The notes under the pieces are model-generated. The model had not been told where the DNA came from and ran no database searches. It was given only the letters and a program-made list of their open reading frames with translations. From Solidesulfovibrio magneticus RS-1 (GTDB lineage Bacteria; Desulfobacterota; Desulfovibrionia; Desulfovibrionales; Desulfovibrionaceae): 64,000 nucleotides of DNA. A program made the position numbers and the translations under genes. Positions 43,766-53,566 of this stretch are shown piece by piece; within the stretch, counting starts at the first letter, position 1; every line of letters begins with the position of its first letter. The stretch covers positions 3,005,501 through 3,069,500 of the forward strand of contig NC_012796.1 in assembly GCF_000010665.1 (NCBI RefSeq), written 5' to 3'.

Positions 43766-46183
43766 ATATTCAATCCAACAAACTGGAGTCTCAGGCTTCG
43801 ATTTTTGACTGTCCCCGCTGCTCTTCTTGGACTCGGCTGCTTGACTCTGGCCTTTATCTTCCAGCGATACCAGGATATGGTGGTCGTTGAATCCGTCGAC
43901 AGTCGCCTGTCCGTGTTCCAACACTGGATTCAAGACAAGATCACAAACGAATTCGACGTACTCTTGTCCGAAGTCTCGCCGCTCGCTGCCATGCCGGAAG
44001 TGATCGAGAGAGCATGCGCCAACGCGACAAGGACCACCTTGTCCGCTACATACTACCCTATACCGAACGCCTGCGCGCCACCACCGGACGCGAATCACTC
44101 TATTTCCATTTTCATCTGCCGCCGGCGGTCTCGTTTCTGCGCACCTGGGACGTGGACGCCACCGGAGCCGACCTGACGGACATACGGCCCATCGTGGTCA
44201 AAGCCAACAAGTACCGATCACCATTTCGGGGCATCGAAGTCGGACCCGGCGGCGCGGCCATGCGGGCCATCATCCCCTTAAACGACGGGTCAGGCGAGCA
44301 CATCGGCACAGTAGAAGCGGCCACCTCCCTTGAAAACCTGCTGGAGACGACGGCCCAGCCTTATTTCAGAGCGATGCTTCTGCTCGACAAACGCTTTGAA
44401 TCCGTGCTCGGCCAAAACCGCATCCGGGGCGTTCACGGCAAATGGATCGTCGGGCGCGGTTTCAGCCTTCCCCAGGAAAACCTAGTCCTTGAAGCACTGG
44501 ACAATTCAGGAGTACCCGAACGACTAGGCAACGCCTTTTATCGATTCCTGCCCCTGGAGGACTTCGAAGGCCGTGCCATCGGAGGCATCCTGCTCGGCTA
44601 CGACTCCATGGCGTTGTTCAAATCAACGGTCAGCGAGTCCCTGGTCTTTGGCCTTATCTTCCTGCTCGGGGCCATGGTGCTGTGGTTTCACATTTATTGG
44701 AACGTGGCCCGGGTGAAGCTGTTTCTCACGCATCTTGAACGCGTTCTTGGCAACACCGTCTCCGGAGACTTTAGCGGACGCTTAGACACCACGCCGGTCC
44801 ATTGCCTAGACATCCTGCACTGCACCAAAACAGACTGTCCGGTCTATCACGACCCCATGCGTATCTGTTATCTGGAAACAGGGTCCGAGGCTCTTTCGGC
44901 CGTCAGCCGCAACACCTGTATCTTTTTAAGCCGCTATAAGCACTGCCGGCTCTGTCCAGTCTATGCCCGACGGCGCGGTGATGAACTGGTAGAGATGCGG
45001 CACACTGTCAACACCCTCGTGCGTCTCTGGGGCGGGTTTATGGGCCGGGTGGACCAGGTGGTCTCTGGGGTGCTGCAGACTTCGGAAGCCTCGCAAGGTC
45101 CGTCGTCACTGGGCCAAGTGAGCGCTTCCCTAGAATACATGGCCGGCCTGACCGCTTTTAGCCACGACATCCAGGGCGTTTATAACCGATGGGAGGTTTA
45201 CAATATTTTAGGCGATGCCTGCCAACGCAGCCTGGGACTGGGGCAGTTCGCCATCCTGGAGTTCGCCGCCGACGGGCTTGCGACCAACGTCGCTGCCAAC
45301 TGCTTCGCCGCCACCGACGCGCTATGTTCGGAGATGTTCGCCAGCCCTGAACTGTGCCGGGCCAAGCGCCTGGGCAAACCAGTCTTTTCCGAACCGACCC
45401 CGGCCCTATGCCCCTTTTTCCATGTCGATCCAACTACCCATGTCCGATGCTGTCTGCCCATGGTCATGGGCGGCGCTGTGGGCGGCGTAATGACCTTTGT
45501 GACCGAGGCCGCAGCCTTTGCGAGCAAACGGTTGGCATTGTCCATCGTGCAGAAATACCTGACAGAATGTGCCCCGGTTCTGACTTCGCTCAATCTGTTG
45601 GAAATAACCCGGGAACAATCCCTGCGCGATCCGCTGACCGGCCTGCACAATCGCCGTTTTCTCGACAGCTACGTGCATCAGTACGAAGAAATCTCACGGC
45701 GCACGGAAAAACGCGTCGGGTTTCTCATGGTTGATGTGGATTATTTCAAGCAGGTCAATGATAAATACGGACATCTGGCTGGAGACGCGGTCCTTAAGGA
45801 ACTCTCCGCCCTTGACAGTTGTCGTTGTTTCCAGCCCGTCGAAATCGACCTCATGCCGTCTACCCTTAGTGGTCCGGAAATTGCATGCATACGACATCTT
45901 GATCCCAGCACACGCCACGAGTAGACGACACTTCGGCAGTCGCCGCTGTTCCGCATCGAAGTTCTAAATAGCCCAACACCATGCTCATCAATCTAATTGC
46001 GCTATCATATCCCATGCAAATAGCAAAAAAAACAATTGAAACCGGCAAACAAAATAGAACTAAGACATACTTCTTCGGACGTTTTGATTGCTTTGCAATG
46101 TTTCCGATGTGGACCTGCTTTTAATCTGCGAAATGACCAGTTGCCCGTCACGCTGCTCCAGAGGCGGGATTGTACCACGAGGC

Positions 46184-49100
46184 TTATGAACATTGCTCCG
46201 CCTCGGTCGCTTGATCAACAGAAAGAGACATGGGCAGGCGCACTGTAACTGTTGTTCCGGCAGCCTCGGACGTCTCCATAGCGATGTTCCCACCCATAGC
46301 GCGAACCATCATAGCGGCGCTATATGTCCCCAGTCCTGTGCCACCAACCTTGCCGGCAGTGGCGTATTTCTCGAAAAATCGGTCCCGGAGTTCAGGCGGC
46401 ACGGCCGCGGCATTTGAGATGGTGACGGACAATACGCTGCCACCCTCAATCGAGATATCCAAACCGACCGTATCATCCGGCCCCGAAGCCTCAACGGCGT
46501 TGCGTAAGAGATTTAGCAGCACTATGTCGAGCAAAAGCGGATCAGTTCGAAACCCAGCGAGAGACTGCCCGCTCAGGATGGTATGATCTCGAATGGAGAA
46601 TCGTTCAGGGGCGAGGTCCATGCTCAAGCCAATAATCTCAATAGCGTTGCCAATCAGCAAGATAGGATCGCAAGCCTGTGGCTTGATTTGATAGGTGCCC
46701 GACTCAATTTTATGCATTTCTAGGGAACTGTTAATCTGGGTTAGCATCCTACGGCCGGCAGCCGCCATCAGGCTAAGAAGCCGCCGCTGATCCGGTGTCA
46801 GATTGTCTTCTTCCATGAGGATGAACGGAATTGTAATGGCGGCGTTGAGGGGAGACTTTAGATCATGCCGCACGATGCGTTCGACATCTTCCTTGATCCT
46901 CTCCAGGCGGCGCATCTCGGAGATGTCGTGGATGGTGGAGATGACCAGTTTGTTTCCGCGAATTCTGATTTCACCCGCGTAGACCTCGACGTCCCTAATA
47001 TCGCCGTCAGCCCGCCGATGGCGAAAAAAGAAATGTATTTGTTCTCCTGACGGCACCTTTGCTAGTTCGGCCAGTACTTCATCCTTGGGCAGCACGTTCA
47101 AATCATAAATCCGCATTGCGGTGAGCTGCTCACGGTTGTACCCGTAGAAAACTTCTGCCGCCGGGTTGGCCGCGAATATAGTGCCGTCAGTCGGATCGAT
47201 GATGAGCTTGATGGCGTCCAAGGCGGTGAAGAAAGCCCGGTAGCGCTCCTCACTTTCCTGTACGGCCTCCTCGAAGGCCTTGCGTTCAGTTATGTCTTGA
47301 TGGGAGCCAAACATGGTCAGCGGATTTCCCTGGGAATCCTTGGAGAAAACCCGGCCCCGGTCATGCACCCAGACCCAGCTACCATCCTTGCGCCTCATTC
47401 GGCACTCGCAATCGTAGTAGGGTGACTCGCCTGAAAAATGTTTGCGAAGCTTCTCGCCGGAGCGTTTCAAGTCGTCAGGGTGGGCCAGAGACGCCCAGGT
47501 GTCGATGCTGACCGGAGCCAATTCCTCCAGGGTATATCCCACAATTTCGGCCCATCGCTTGTTGAAGACGGTCTCACCGGTTTGGATGTTCCACTCCCAG
47601 GTTCCCAGGTTGGTGCCCTCCAGGACGTAGGCCAGACGCATGCGTTCATTTCGCAAGGCTTCTTCGGCCGTTTTGAGCTTTGTGATATCGGTGGAGAAGC
47701 CTTCGTAGCGAATGATGACGTTGTTATTGTCTCTGACCGCCCGCATGGACAGGGCTACCCATATGAACGCCCCATCCTTGCGGCGGCGTCGGACCTCCAT
47801 GCGGTCGATATTCCCGTACTCAAGAGTCTTGTGGATGTTTTCTCGCTCTCCGGGATCCACATAGAGCTGTGCCCCGATGTCCGTGATGCTCTCTATGAGG
47901 TCTTGGGCGGAATCATACCCATACATTGTCGCCAGCCGCTGGTTAGTGGCAATGAAGCGGCCGCCTGGAGTGGACTGGAAGACGCCGATTGGCGCGTTTT
48001 CTATGAGTTCTCGGTAGCGTTTTTCCAAGTTGCGGATAACTTCTTCGGCCTGCCTACGGGCGGTGATATCCCTGGCCGAGGCGTACAGAAGAAAGCGACC
48101 GTCCAGTTCCATGCCCCTGGCGGTGATCTCCACCTCAAGGAGCGTTCCGTCCTTGCGCCTGTACTTGGTTTCGAAGGTTCGGCCCGAACGGACGAGGGCG
48201 CGGATGGTGGGGACCAGTTCCTCTTTAGGAAACCCGGCGTCCCAGTCGGCAACGCAAAGGCCAGCAGCCTCCTCAGCGGAGTAACCCAACATCGCCGCGA
48301 ACGAAGGGCTGAAGAAGATCAGGCGGCCGTCTTCGTCCAATATGTGGATGCCGTCGGTTGCGTTCTCCAACAGGGCCGCGAAGCGGGAGGACTCGGCCCT
48401 GAGACGGGTTTCTGCTATGTCTCGGGCCTTGTGGTTCTCGACCAGGGCCTGGACCATGGCGTTAAAGTCGTGTCTCAGCGTCTGAAGCTCACGACATCCC
48501 GGCACGCTCTGGATGGGAAGCGGGTCTCTCCCCCCGGCGACTTCAGAGACGGCCCGCGATAGCCTCACAACACCCGAAATCACGATCAGATCGGACAAGA
48601 AGCCGTTGATGACCAGGGCGACAGTGGTAACCCCCAGGATAGCGAGCAGGATACGGCCGAAGATCGGCCAGGATCGGCTGCCCCAATCAGGCGTAGGGAT
48701 CCCTACAAGAACACCTAGATAGCCCTGACGGTCGCCCTGGGGCCAGAGTTTGACAAAGGCGTAAGTTAGCGCTGTACCTGTTTGATCCTTGGAAGTGAAG
48801 GTTCCGGATTCACTATTGTTGGCCGCAATCACGTCCCATACGGCTATTTTGGGGCCGACTGATGAAATGTCTCGTTGAGGATAGCGCAACAGCCTAGTTC
48901 CCTGATCGTTAAAGAGAACGAGCCGACCTCCTTCAGGGATGGTCAGGCTGCTATAATACTTATCCAATTCTGTTAACTTGAGCCCCAGGAGCAGAACACC
49001 TGACATCCGGCCCCCGGCATCCTTGACCGGCAAACCGAAGGGCAGCACCGGCAGGCCGGTGGTGCGACTGACGATGGGTTGCCCCACGTTGAACCGATCC

Positions 49101-49522
49101 TCGCGAAGAGCGACTTGGAATTGCTCGAGATCGTTCAAATCGATTGAGGTGTCGGAGGAGGAGGATGACGCCCACAGGTGTCCGTCCGGACCGGCCAGAG
49201 TCAGATAGGCATATTGAGAGTTGGCGGCAATAATCCGCTGGAACAATTTATGGACGTTGTCCGGCTCCTGGAAAGCGAGGCTTGGGGTCGCGGCCAGGGT
49301 CTCCAAAAGTGTCCGGGCGTGACGGAGGTCATTGTCGTATTTAAGGGCGAAAAGCCGGGCTAGCCCCATTGACCGGTCGAAGACCTCTTGCCTTCCAGCC
49401 TGAAGCTGTTCCTGGCCCAAGTAGACCGTCAGAACCAGGAGGGGAGCCGTCACGCACAGAGCAGCCGCTGACATGAGAAAACGCAAAGAACGTCCCGCAA
49501 TAAAGGCCTTCAACTTTCGCAC
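46184..49522 (-). CDS. Membrane sensor histidine kinase (double Cache-HAMP-4 PAS-HisKA-HATPase)
   Basis: 1,112 residues. Transmembrane helix 1 (about 12-34), a double-Cache periplasmic domain (about 35-285; YAYLTLAGPDGHLWAS, LPVLPFGLPVKDAGGRMSGVLLLGL), transmembrane helix 2 (about 290-318), HAMP, then four PAS/PAC repeats (about 385-860, each ending in a DITxRK-type motif), HisKA with VRHDLKSPLNAAI (His at about 885) and HATPase (N-box LLNLLRNAVEA near 1006, GTGLGTYSAAMM). GTG start with AGGAGCATTT. No receiver domain, so a separate regulator is needed; none is directly attached. The 259 bp beyond its end (45925-46183) hold no gene. Confidence 0.92.
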   Translation of the reverse strand: MRKLKAFIAGRSLRFLMSAAALCVTAPLLVLTVYLGQEQLQAGRQEVFDRSMGLARLFALKYDNDLRHARTLLETLAATPSLAFQEPDNVHKLFQRIIAANSQYAYLTLAGPDGHLWASSSSSDTSIDLNDLEQFQVALREDRFNVGQPIVSRTTGLPVLPFGLPVKDAGGRMSGVLLLGLKLTELDKYYSSLTIPEGGRLVLFNDQGTRLLRYPQRDISSVGPKIAVWDVIAANNSESGTFTSKDQTGTALTYAFVKLWPQGDRQGYLGVLVGIPTPDWGSRSWPIFGRILLAILGVTTVALVINGFLSDLIVISGVVRLSRAVSEVAGGRDPLPIQSVPGCRELQTLRHDFNAMVQALVENHKARDIAETRLRAESSRFAALLENATDGIHILDEDGRLIFFSPSFAAMLGYSAEEAAGLCVADWDAGFPKEELVPTIRALVRSGRTFETKYRRKDGTLLEVEITARGMELDGRFLLYASARDITARRQAEEVIRNLEKRYRELIENAPIGVFQSTPGGRFIATNQRLATMYGYDSAQDLIESITDIGAQLYVDPGERENIHKTLEYGNIDRMEVRRRRKDGAFIWVALSMRAVRDNNNVIIRYEGFSTDITKLKTAEEALRNERMRLAYVLEGTNLGTWEWNIQTGETVFNKRWAEIVGYTLEELAPVSIDTWASLAHPDDLKRSGEKLRKHFSGESPYYDCECRMRRKDGSWVWVHDRGRVFSKDSQGNPLTMFGSHQDITERKAFEEAVQESEERYRAFFTALDAIKLIIDPTDGTIFAANPAAEVFYGYNREQLTAMRIYDLNVLPKDEVLAELAKVPSGEQIHFFFRHRRADGDIRDVEVYAGEIRIRGNKLVISTIHDISEMRRLERIKEDVERIVRHDLKSPLNAAITIPFILMEEDNLTPDQRRLLSLMAAAGRRMLTQINSSLEMHKIESGTYQIKPQACDPILLIGNAIEIIGLSMDLAPERFSIRDHTILSGQSLAGFRTDPLLLDIVLLNLLRNAVEASGPDDTVGLDISIEGGSVLSVTISNAAAVPPELRDRFFEKYATAGKVGGTGLGTYSAAMMVRAMGGNIAMETSEAAGTTVTVRLPMSLSVDQATEAEQCS

Positions 49523-50225
49523 AAATGCTCCTCCCCCCTTTTATTAGGAGGACGTGAGAGGATGCACTCATCTGATACTGCGCCTGCCTGCCACCTACAG
49601 TATCTACACACGCATTCCTATATAAAACGAGAATTTGTGACTACAAGAGGACTTGGCCCTTCTCCTGAACGTTGCCGACAGCTTCAAGTTCGACCCAACG
49701 AACAATTAGTACGCACATTTAAGTGGACAAAGCTATCTCTGTTCCAACCCGAGTGACTAAGGCTCCTGCCAACACAGTAATCATCTTCTAACCAACCAAA
49801 ATATTATACAAATAGCTCCGTCGCCATGGCGCAATTGTCGTCACCCAACAGGTGGAGCTGTCCATGTCCCGGTCCAAATTCAAAAGTTCCCGTCGCATCG
49901 ATGCCGTTGAAGTCACATCCGATTGCCTGACTGGGCGAGCTAATTGGTTAGTTATATGTTACGCCTGCCCCAAACAAAACAGCTCCCTGCAAACAGCATC
50001 CTTTGACTCACATACAAACATAAAAATGTTGCTCCATCCCTCGCACTCGCGATAGACTTCCAAAAAAAATCGTAGGAATGTATAAATATGGCCTTTGCAG
50101 AACTTAAATCGATCAATTCAGGCCTAATAAATATGCAAACAGTCTCTAAAGTATTTCAGCTTTACCATCCATCAGAACACTACGGATTCACTCTGGAGGG
50201 CGTGAGTTGGCACGGACAGTCTCGA
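49523..50225. other. AT-rich gap, mostly without genes
   Basis: About 700 bp between two leftward signalling genes. Apart from the transposase fragment at 49864 only short open frames with no recognisable content are present, such as a 61-codon one at 50088-50273 overlapping the HD-GYP gene end. It looks like a decayed insertion region. Confidence 0.45.
49864..49941 (+). pseudogene. N-terminal fragment of an IS1380-like transposase
   Basis: ATG followed by SRSKFKSSRRIDAVEVTSD and CLTGRA, which resembles the beginning of IS1380-family transposases (SSRR...VEVT...LTGRAGLALF). The similarity stops right after TGRA and stop codons follow. Recognised from memory only. Confidence 0.45.
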
Positions 50226-51209
50226 TCAATTTGGACGGTAGATAGTTTGCAGTGTTTCCACGACACTGATTAATGCGTCAACAACAATCGAATCAAAAGC
50301 AGTACCCCGGCCGTCTGTTATAATCGCTAACGCTTCGGCATGTGATAAGGCGTTTCGATAGACACGTTTATTGACCATGGCATCATATACGTCAGCAACA
50401 GATACAATACGGGCGCTTAGTGGAATTGTCGCACAATGGATACCGTGCGGATAGCCTGTTCCGTCCGGCCGTTCATGATGTCCCAAGGCAATTTCCCTTG
50501 CCATTGTCAAAAGCGGCGTGGAAGAATTTCTGAGCATTTCTCCACCAATCTGTGCGTGCTCTTTCATAATAGTATATTCTTCGCCTGTCAGCCGTCCTGG
50601 TTTGAGCAAGACGGCGTCAGGGATGCCGATCTTACCGATGTCGTGAAGCGGAGCAGCTTTTCGCAATAGAGCCGCGCCATCCTCGTTCCAGCCTAAAGAT
50701 TGAGCAAGCAAGGCGCTGACACGGCCTACACGTTCCACATGCATGCTTGTTTCGAGATTACGAAAGTTGAGCGCCGCCAGCAGGTTTCGGCTAAAGTCCT
50801 CATCTGTACATCGGGAGTGGGCAGCATAATTGACAGCCTCCTGGATTGCCGCTGCTAACCGGTCAGCGCGACAGGGCTTCATAAGGAATTTATAGACATG
50901 GCCTTGATTGACTACGTCAGCCAGCCTCTCCATATCCGCATGGCCGGTCAGCGCGATGCGAGTCGACAATGGTGCGAGCATTTTAGCGTTGCTAAGAAAT
51001 TCCACACCGTCCATAACCGGCATCATTATGTCCGAAACAATAACATCGAATCGTAGGCCCATCCTCAATAGGCCCAAGGCTTCCATGGAACTCTGGGCGA
51101 TTGTTACCTCAAATTGTTTACGAAAAATTGACTGAAACGTCTCTAATACCGATAGTTCGTCATCGACAAACAAGATTCTCGGCAAGCAAGGTGTTGTTTT
51201 CTTTTTCAC
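50226..51209 (-). CDS. Response regulator with HD-GYP phosphodiesterase domain
   Basis: 327 residues. Receiver (about 10-125; LFVDDELSVLETF, Asp in VIVSDIMMP, Lys in FLMKPC) and HD-GYP (about 140-320) with the full catalytic set: LHDIGKIGIPD near 186-196, HHERPDGTGYP near 243-253, and HAQIGGEM. It should hydrolyse c-di-GMP when phosphorylated. GTG start overlapping the preceding stop (GTGA). Last gene of the SBP-kinase-regulator operon. Confidence 0.93.
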   Translation of the reverse strand: MKKKTTPCLPRILFVDDELSVLETFQSIFRKQFEVTIAQSSMEALGLLRMGLRFDVIVSDIMMPVMDGVEFLSNAKMLAPLSTRIALTGHADMERLADVVNQGHVYKFLMKPCRADRLAAAIQEAVNYAAHSRCTDEDFSRNLLAALNFRNLETSMHVERVGRVSALLAQSLGWNEDGAALLRKAAPLHDIGKIGIPDAVLLKPGRLTGEEYTIMKEHAQIGGEMLRNSSTPLLTMAREIALGHHERPDGTGYPHGIHCATIPLSARIVSVADVYDAMVNKRVYRNALSHAEALAIITDGRGTAFDSIVVDALISVVETLQTIYRPN

Positions 51210-52336
51210 AATAAACCTGAACCGTGGCTGTCGTCCAAAGGGATAAGCACGCAGATCGGCTCATGAATGCTAAAGCTCTTGGATACTTCTTGCAAGCGCA
51301 GGATGCTAGCATCGTTTAGTTCAGTGCCACTTGACAATAAAATGATGTTGCCAACCGCCGTTACATGCTGGGCGAGGACCATACCTTTTTTAAAGTGTCG
51401 CACTGTAATACATCTTCTGACATACTCGTCGCTCGTGCAAGCAGCTTTCTCCATGGCGTCAAGAATATCTGGATCGTAGGCTCCTTTACGCTCACGAAGG
51501 ACGAAAAGTATCTCGTTTGGAGCGCTGCCCCTACTTTCCAGAGCGTCATAATCAAGGGCCAGCCGAAGCACACGCGCCCCCTGAGGAATTGTATGAGAAT
51601 AATCATCTTGCTGTGCGGCGATAATCTCAGCAACACCGCCTAGTCTTGGAATATGTTGAATAAGCATAGCTCCCAGCCTGGGGTGCTCTCTATAAAGGAA
51701 AGATTCTTGAGCAGTGAGTTTTTTTCCGGTTTCAACTTTTTCCAGTATTTGCTGGGGCAAGCCCATGCAACCTATATGGGATAGCATTGCGGCTAATTCA
51801 AGTTCCAACGTGGATTTCATAGTCATGACCTTGGACAATCTGCCCACGAGTGCCTTGATCCTTTGCGATTTGCCGAAAGCCATAGGATTAGCCAAACCCA
51901 ACGCCTCAGTAAGCAGCTTAATCGTTCCACGAAGGGTGCCGTGCAGAAGTTCACGCTCCGCCGTGATAAGCTGGTACTGCCGAACCCCTGCTTCTAGGGC
52001 GGCGAGAAGGTCTGGCATCGGACAGGGTTTGGTGAGAAAACGAAACACTTGCCCCTGGTTGACAGCCTTAATGGAGGCATCCATACCGGCATGTCCGGTA
52101 AGCATAATGCGCGTCGTATTCGGCGAAATCTCCCGGGCACGGGAAAGGAAAGCCACACCATCCATGCCTGGCATTTTGAGATCGGACACCACGGTTGCAA
52201 ATGGCCCCTCGGTTTCGAGGGCCTGCAGGCCTGCTTCTGGGCCTTGTGACGTGGTCACGGCAAAGTACTTGCGCAGGTTGTTCCGGAACGCGTCCAAAAT
52301 ATGGCGTTCATCGTCCACAAAAAGCACTTTATCCAT
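51206..52336 (-). CDS. Response regulator with degenerate HD-GYP-like domain
   Basis: 376 residues from the ATG with AGGAGGCTGCAGTG. Receiver (3-120; LFVDDERHIL, Asp in TVVSDLKMPGMDG, FLTKPCP). The following region (about 140-320) has the HD-GYP layout, but the HD motif reads LSHIGCMGLPQQ where LHDIGKIGIPD is expected, and no HHE-x-DGxGYP is present (AAQQDDYSHTIPQGAR stands in its place). It is probably catalytically dead, a binding or regulatory protein. A C-terminal 45 residues (KGMVLAQHVTAVGNIILLSSG) resemble a small regulatory extension found in other REC proteins of this type. Confidence 0.85.
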   Translation of the reverse strand: MDKVLFVDDERHILDAFRNNLRKYFAVTTSQGPEAGLQALETEGPFATVVSDLKMPGMDGVAFLSRAREISPNTTRIMLTGHAGMDASIKAVNQGQVFRFLTKPCPMPDLLAALEAGVRQYQLITAERELLHGTLRGTIKLLTEALGLANPMAFGKSQRIKALVGRLSKVMTMKSTLELELAAMLSHIGCMGLPQQILEKVETGKKLTAQESFLYREHPRLGAMLIQHIPRLGGVAEIIAAQQDDYSHTIPQGARVLRLALDYDALESRGSAPNEILFVLRERKGAYDPDILDAMEKAACTSDEYVRRCITVRHFKKGMVLAQHVTAVGNIILLSSGTELNDASILRLQEVSKSFSIHEPICVLIPLDDSHGSGLL

Positions 52337-53549
52337 CACTGCAGCCTCCTGTATCCAAGACCTTGGAACAACAGCAGCGCCACAGAGCCAATCGCTCCTG
52401 GCTACGAATCGTTTCGACACCCGGGAAACAAAGAGGCCAATGGGTATGTTCCTTACTTAAAAGCACCAGTTCGTGATCTAGCCCGTCAGCAACATAAACG
52501 GCTGACCCTGAGCAACACGGCTCAACTATCTGCTTTTCAGGCGTGTGGTGCCAACAGATAGCCCCCATAACCCCATAGCTAAACCCCCAAAGACCTAACA
52601 GATAAGCACCAACTTGGGCATGGCTTGCATTAAATACATTCTGTTCCGCAACATGAACGGACACAGCGTCGGCCTGAACCTTAGCGAGGACATCTCGGTA
52701 TTGACTAGGCATATTCGCCGCAAGGATGAGTTTGCCAACGTCGTGCAGCATACCGGCGATAAATGCATTGTCCTGCTCGTCACGACACAGGCCTTCCGCT
52801 TCGGCTATCAGCTTAGCAAAACAGCCGACCCGCAGGCTGTGCTCCCAGAGCTTTTTAACGGAAAAGGATGGCATGGAAGCTGCTTCAAGTACTGTGAACA
52901 GATGACTTGAGAGCACCAGCACGCGCAACGTCTGTCCGCCAATGAGGTTGACCGCATGCTGGACGCTTGAGATTCGTGTCGGCAAGCCGAAGAAGGCCGA
53001 GTTGACCAGACGCAGGATGGAAGCTGACATGGCCACGTCCTTGGCGACAATGTCGCCCAACTGCTTAAGTGTGGAATGCTCCTCCTCCAACGCGGACACC
53101 AGTTGCCTGTAGACATCAGGCAGGCTGGGCAAGGCGTCCAAGCTGGAGACAAGTGTTTTGATCTGTTGATTTTCGAGCACATCACGTAGACTTAAAGCTT
53201 TTTCCACTGCCTCAATCAAGTCTACAGGCCGGCATGGCTTGCTGAGGTACTGATGAGCCAACTTGACGGTCTTTAGCACACTTTCCTCTTCGCTATATCC
53301 AGAAAGAATAATGCGCACGCTCTTCGGATAGCGCAACTGCACCTCCCGCAGTAGCTGCGCCCCGTCCATCCCAGGCATGCGCATATCGCTGACGATCACG
53401 TCATGGGGTTGTTGCTCTAGCAGTTCAAGAGCAACCCTTGCTCCCAGGGCGAAGGACACCTCCCACTTAGCGCGCATGCAACGCAAGCTCAAGCGCAGAC
53501 TGTCCAGGATGTTTTGCTCATCATCTACAAAAAGGATTTTTGGTTTCAT
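52329..53549 (-). CDS. Response regulator with HDOD domain
   Basis: 406 residues. Receiver (4-120; LFVDDEQNILDSL, Asp in VIVSDMRMPGMDG, SKPCRP) and HDOD (about 130-335; LPSLPDVYRQLVSALE, VAMSASILRLVNSAFFGLPTRISSVQHAVNLIGGQTLRVL shortened here, and AGMLHDVGKLIL). HDOD proteins are signalling adaptors of unclear enzyme activity. The end overlaps the next gene start by 8 bp. The C-terminal Cys-rich tail (CCSG, RCCCSKVL) is unusual. Confidence 0.9.
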   Translation of the reverse strand: MKPKILFVDDEQNILDSLRLSLRCMRAKWEVSFALGARVALELLEQQPHDVIVSDMRMPGMDGAQLLREVQLRYPKSVRIILSGYSEEESVLKTVKLAHQYLSKPCRPVDLIEAVEKALSLRDVLENQQIKTLVSSLDALPSLPDVYRQLVSALEEEHSTLKQLGDIVAKDVAMSASILRLVNSAFFGLPTRISSVQHAVNLIGGQTLRVLVLSSHLFTVLEAASMPSFSVKKLWEHSLRVGCFAKLIAEAEGLCRDEQDNAFIAGMLHDVGKLILAANMPSQYRDVLAKVQADAVSVHVAEQNVFNASHAQVGAYLLGLWGFSYGVMGAICWHHTPEKQIVEPCCSGSAVYVADGLDHELVLLSKEHTHWPLCFPGVETIRSQERLALWRCCCSKVLDTGGCSDG

Positions 53550-53566
53550 GGCTGTTACCCGCGAGA

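Larger units (their letters stand above)
42240..45924 (+). pseudogene. Cache-GAF-diguanylate cyclase gene broken by IS4 insertion, frameshift and truncation
   Basis: The original start is ATG 42240, behind AGGAGGCTGTCCG. Its first 31 codons end ...LKKSSIFN at the IS4-family insertion (42333-43765). After removing the element and one target copy the frame continues PTNWSLRLRFLTVPAALL (first membrane helix). At 44005-44012 a GAGAGAG run carries an extra GA/AG relative to a sensible frame: reading EVIE-SMRQRDKDHL requires removing 2 nt. Beyond come a Cache-like sensor, a second membrane helix (near 44,650), a Cys-rich segment, GAF, and a GGDEF start (LTGLHNRRFLD, MVDVDYFKQVNDKYGHLAGDAVL). The GGEEF active site is missing because the frame departs at about 45,815. 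It cannot make an active cyclase. Confidence 0.85.

Noticed and set aside
43763-44176. Apparent start codon ATG at 43763 for the Cache gene
   Set aside because: The ATG is made by the IS4 end plus the target duplication; the true start is 42240.
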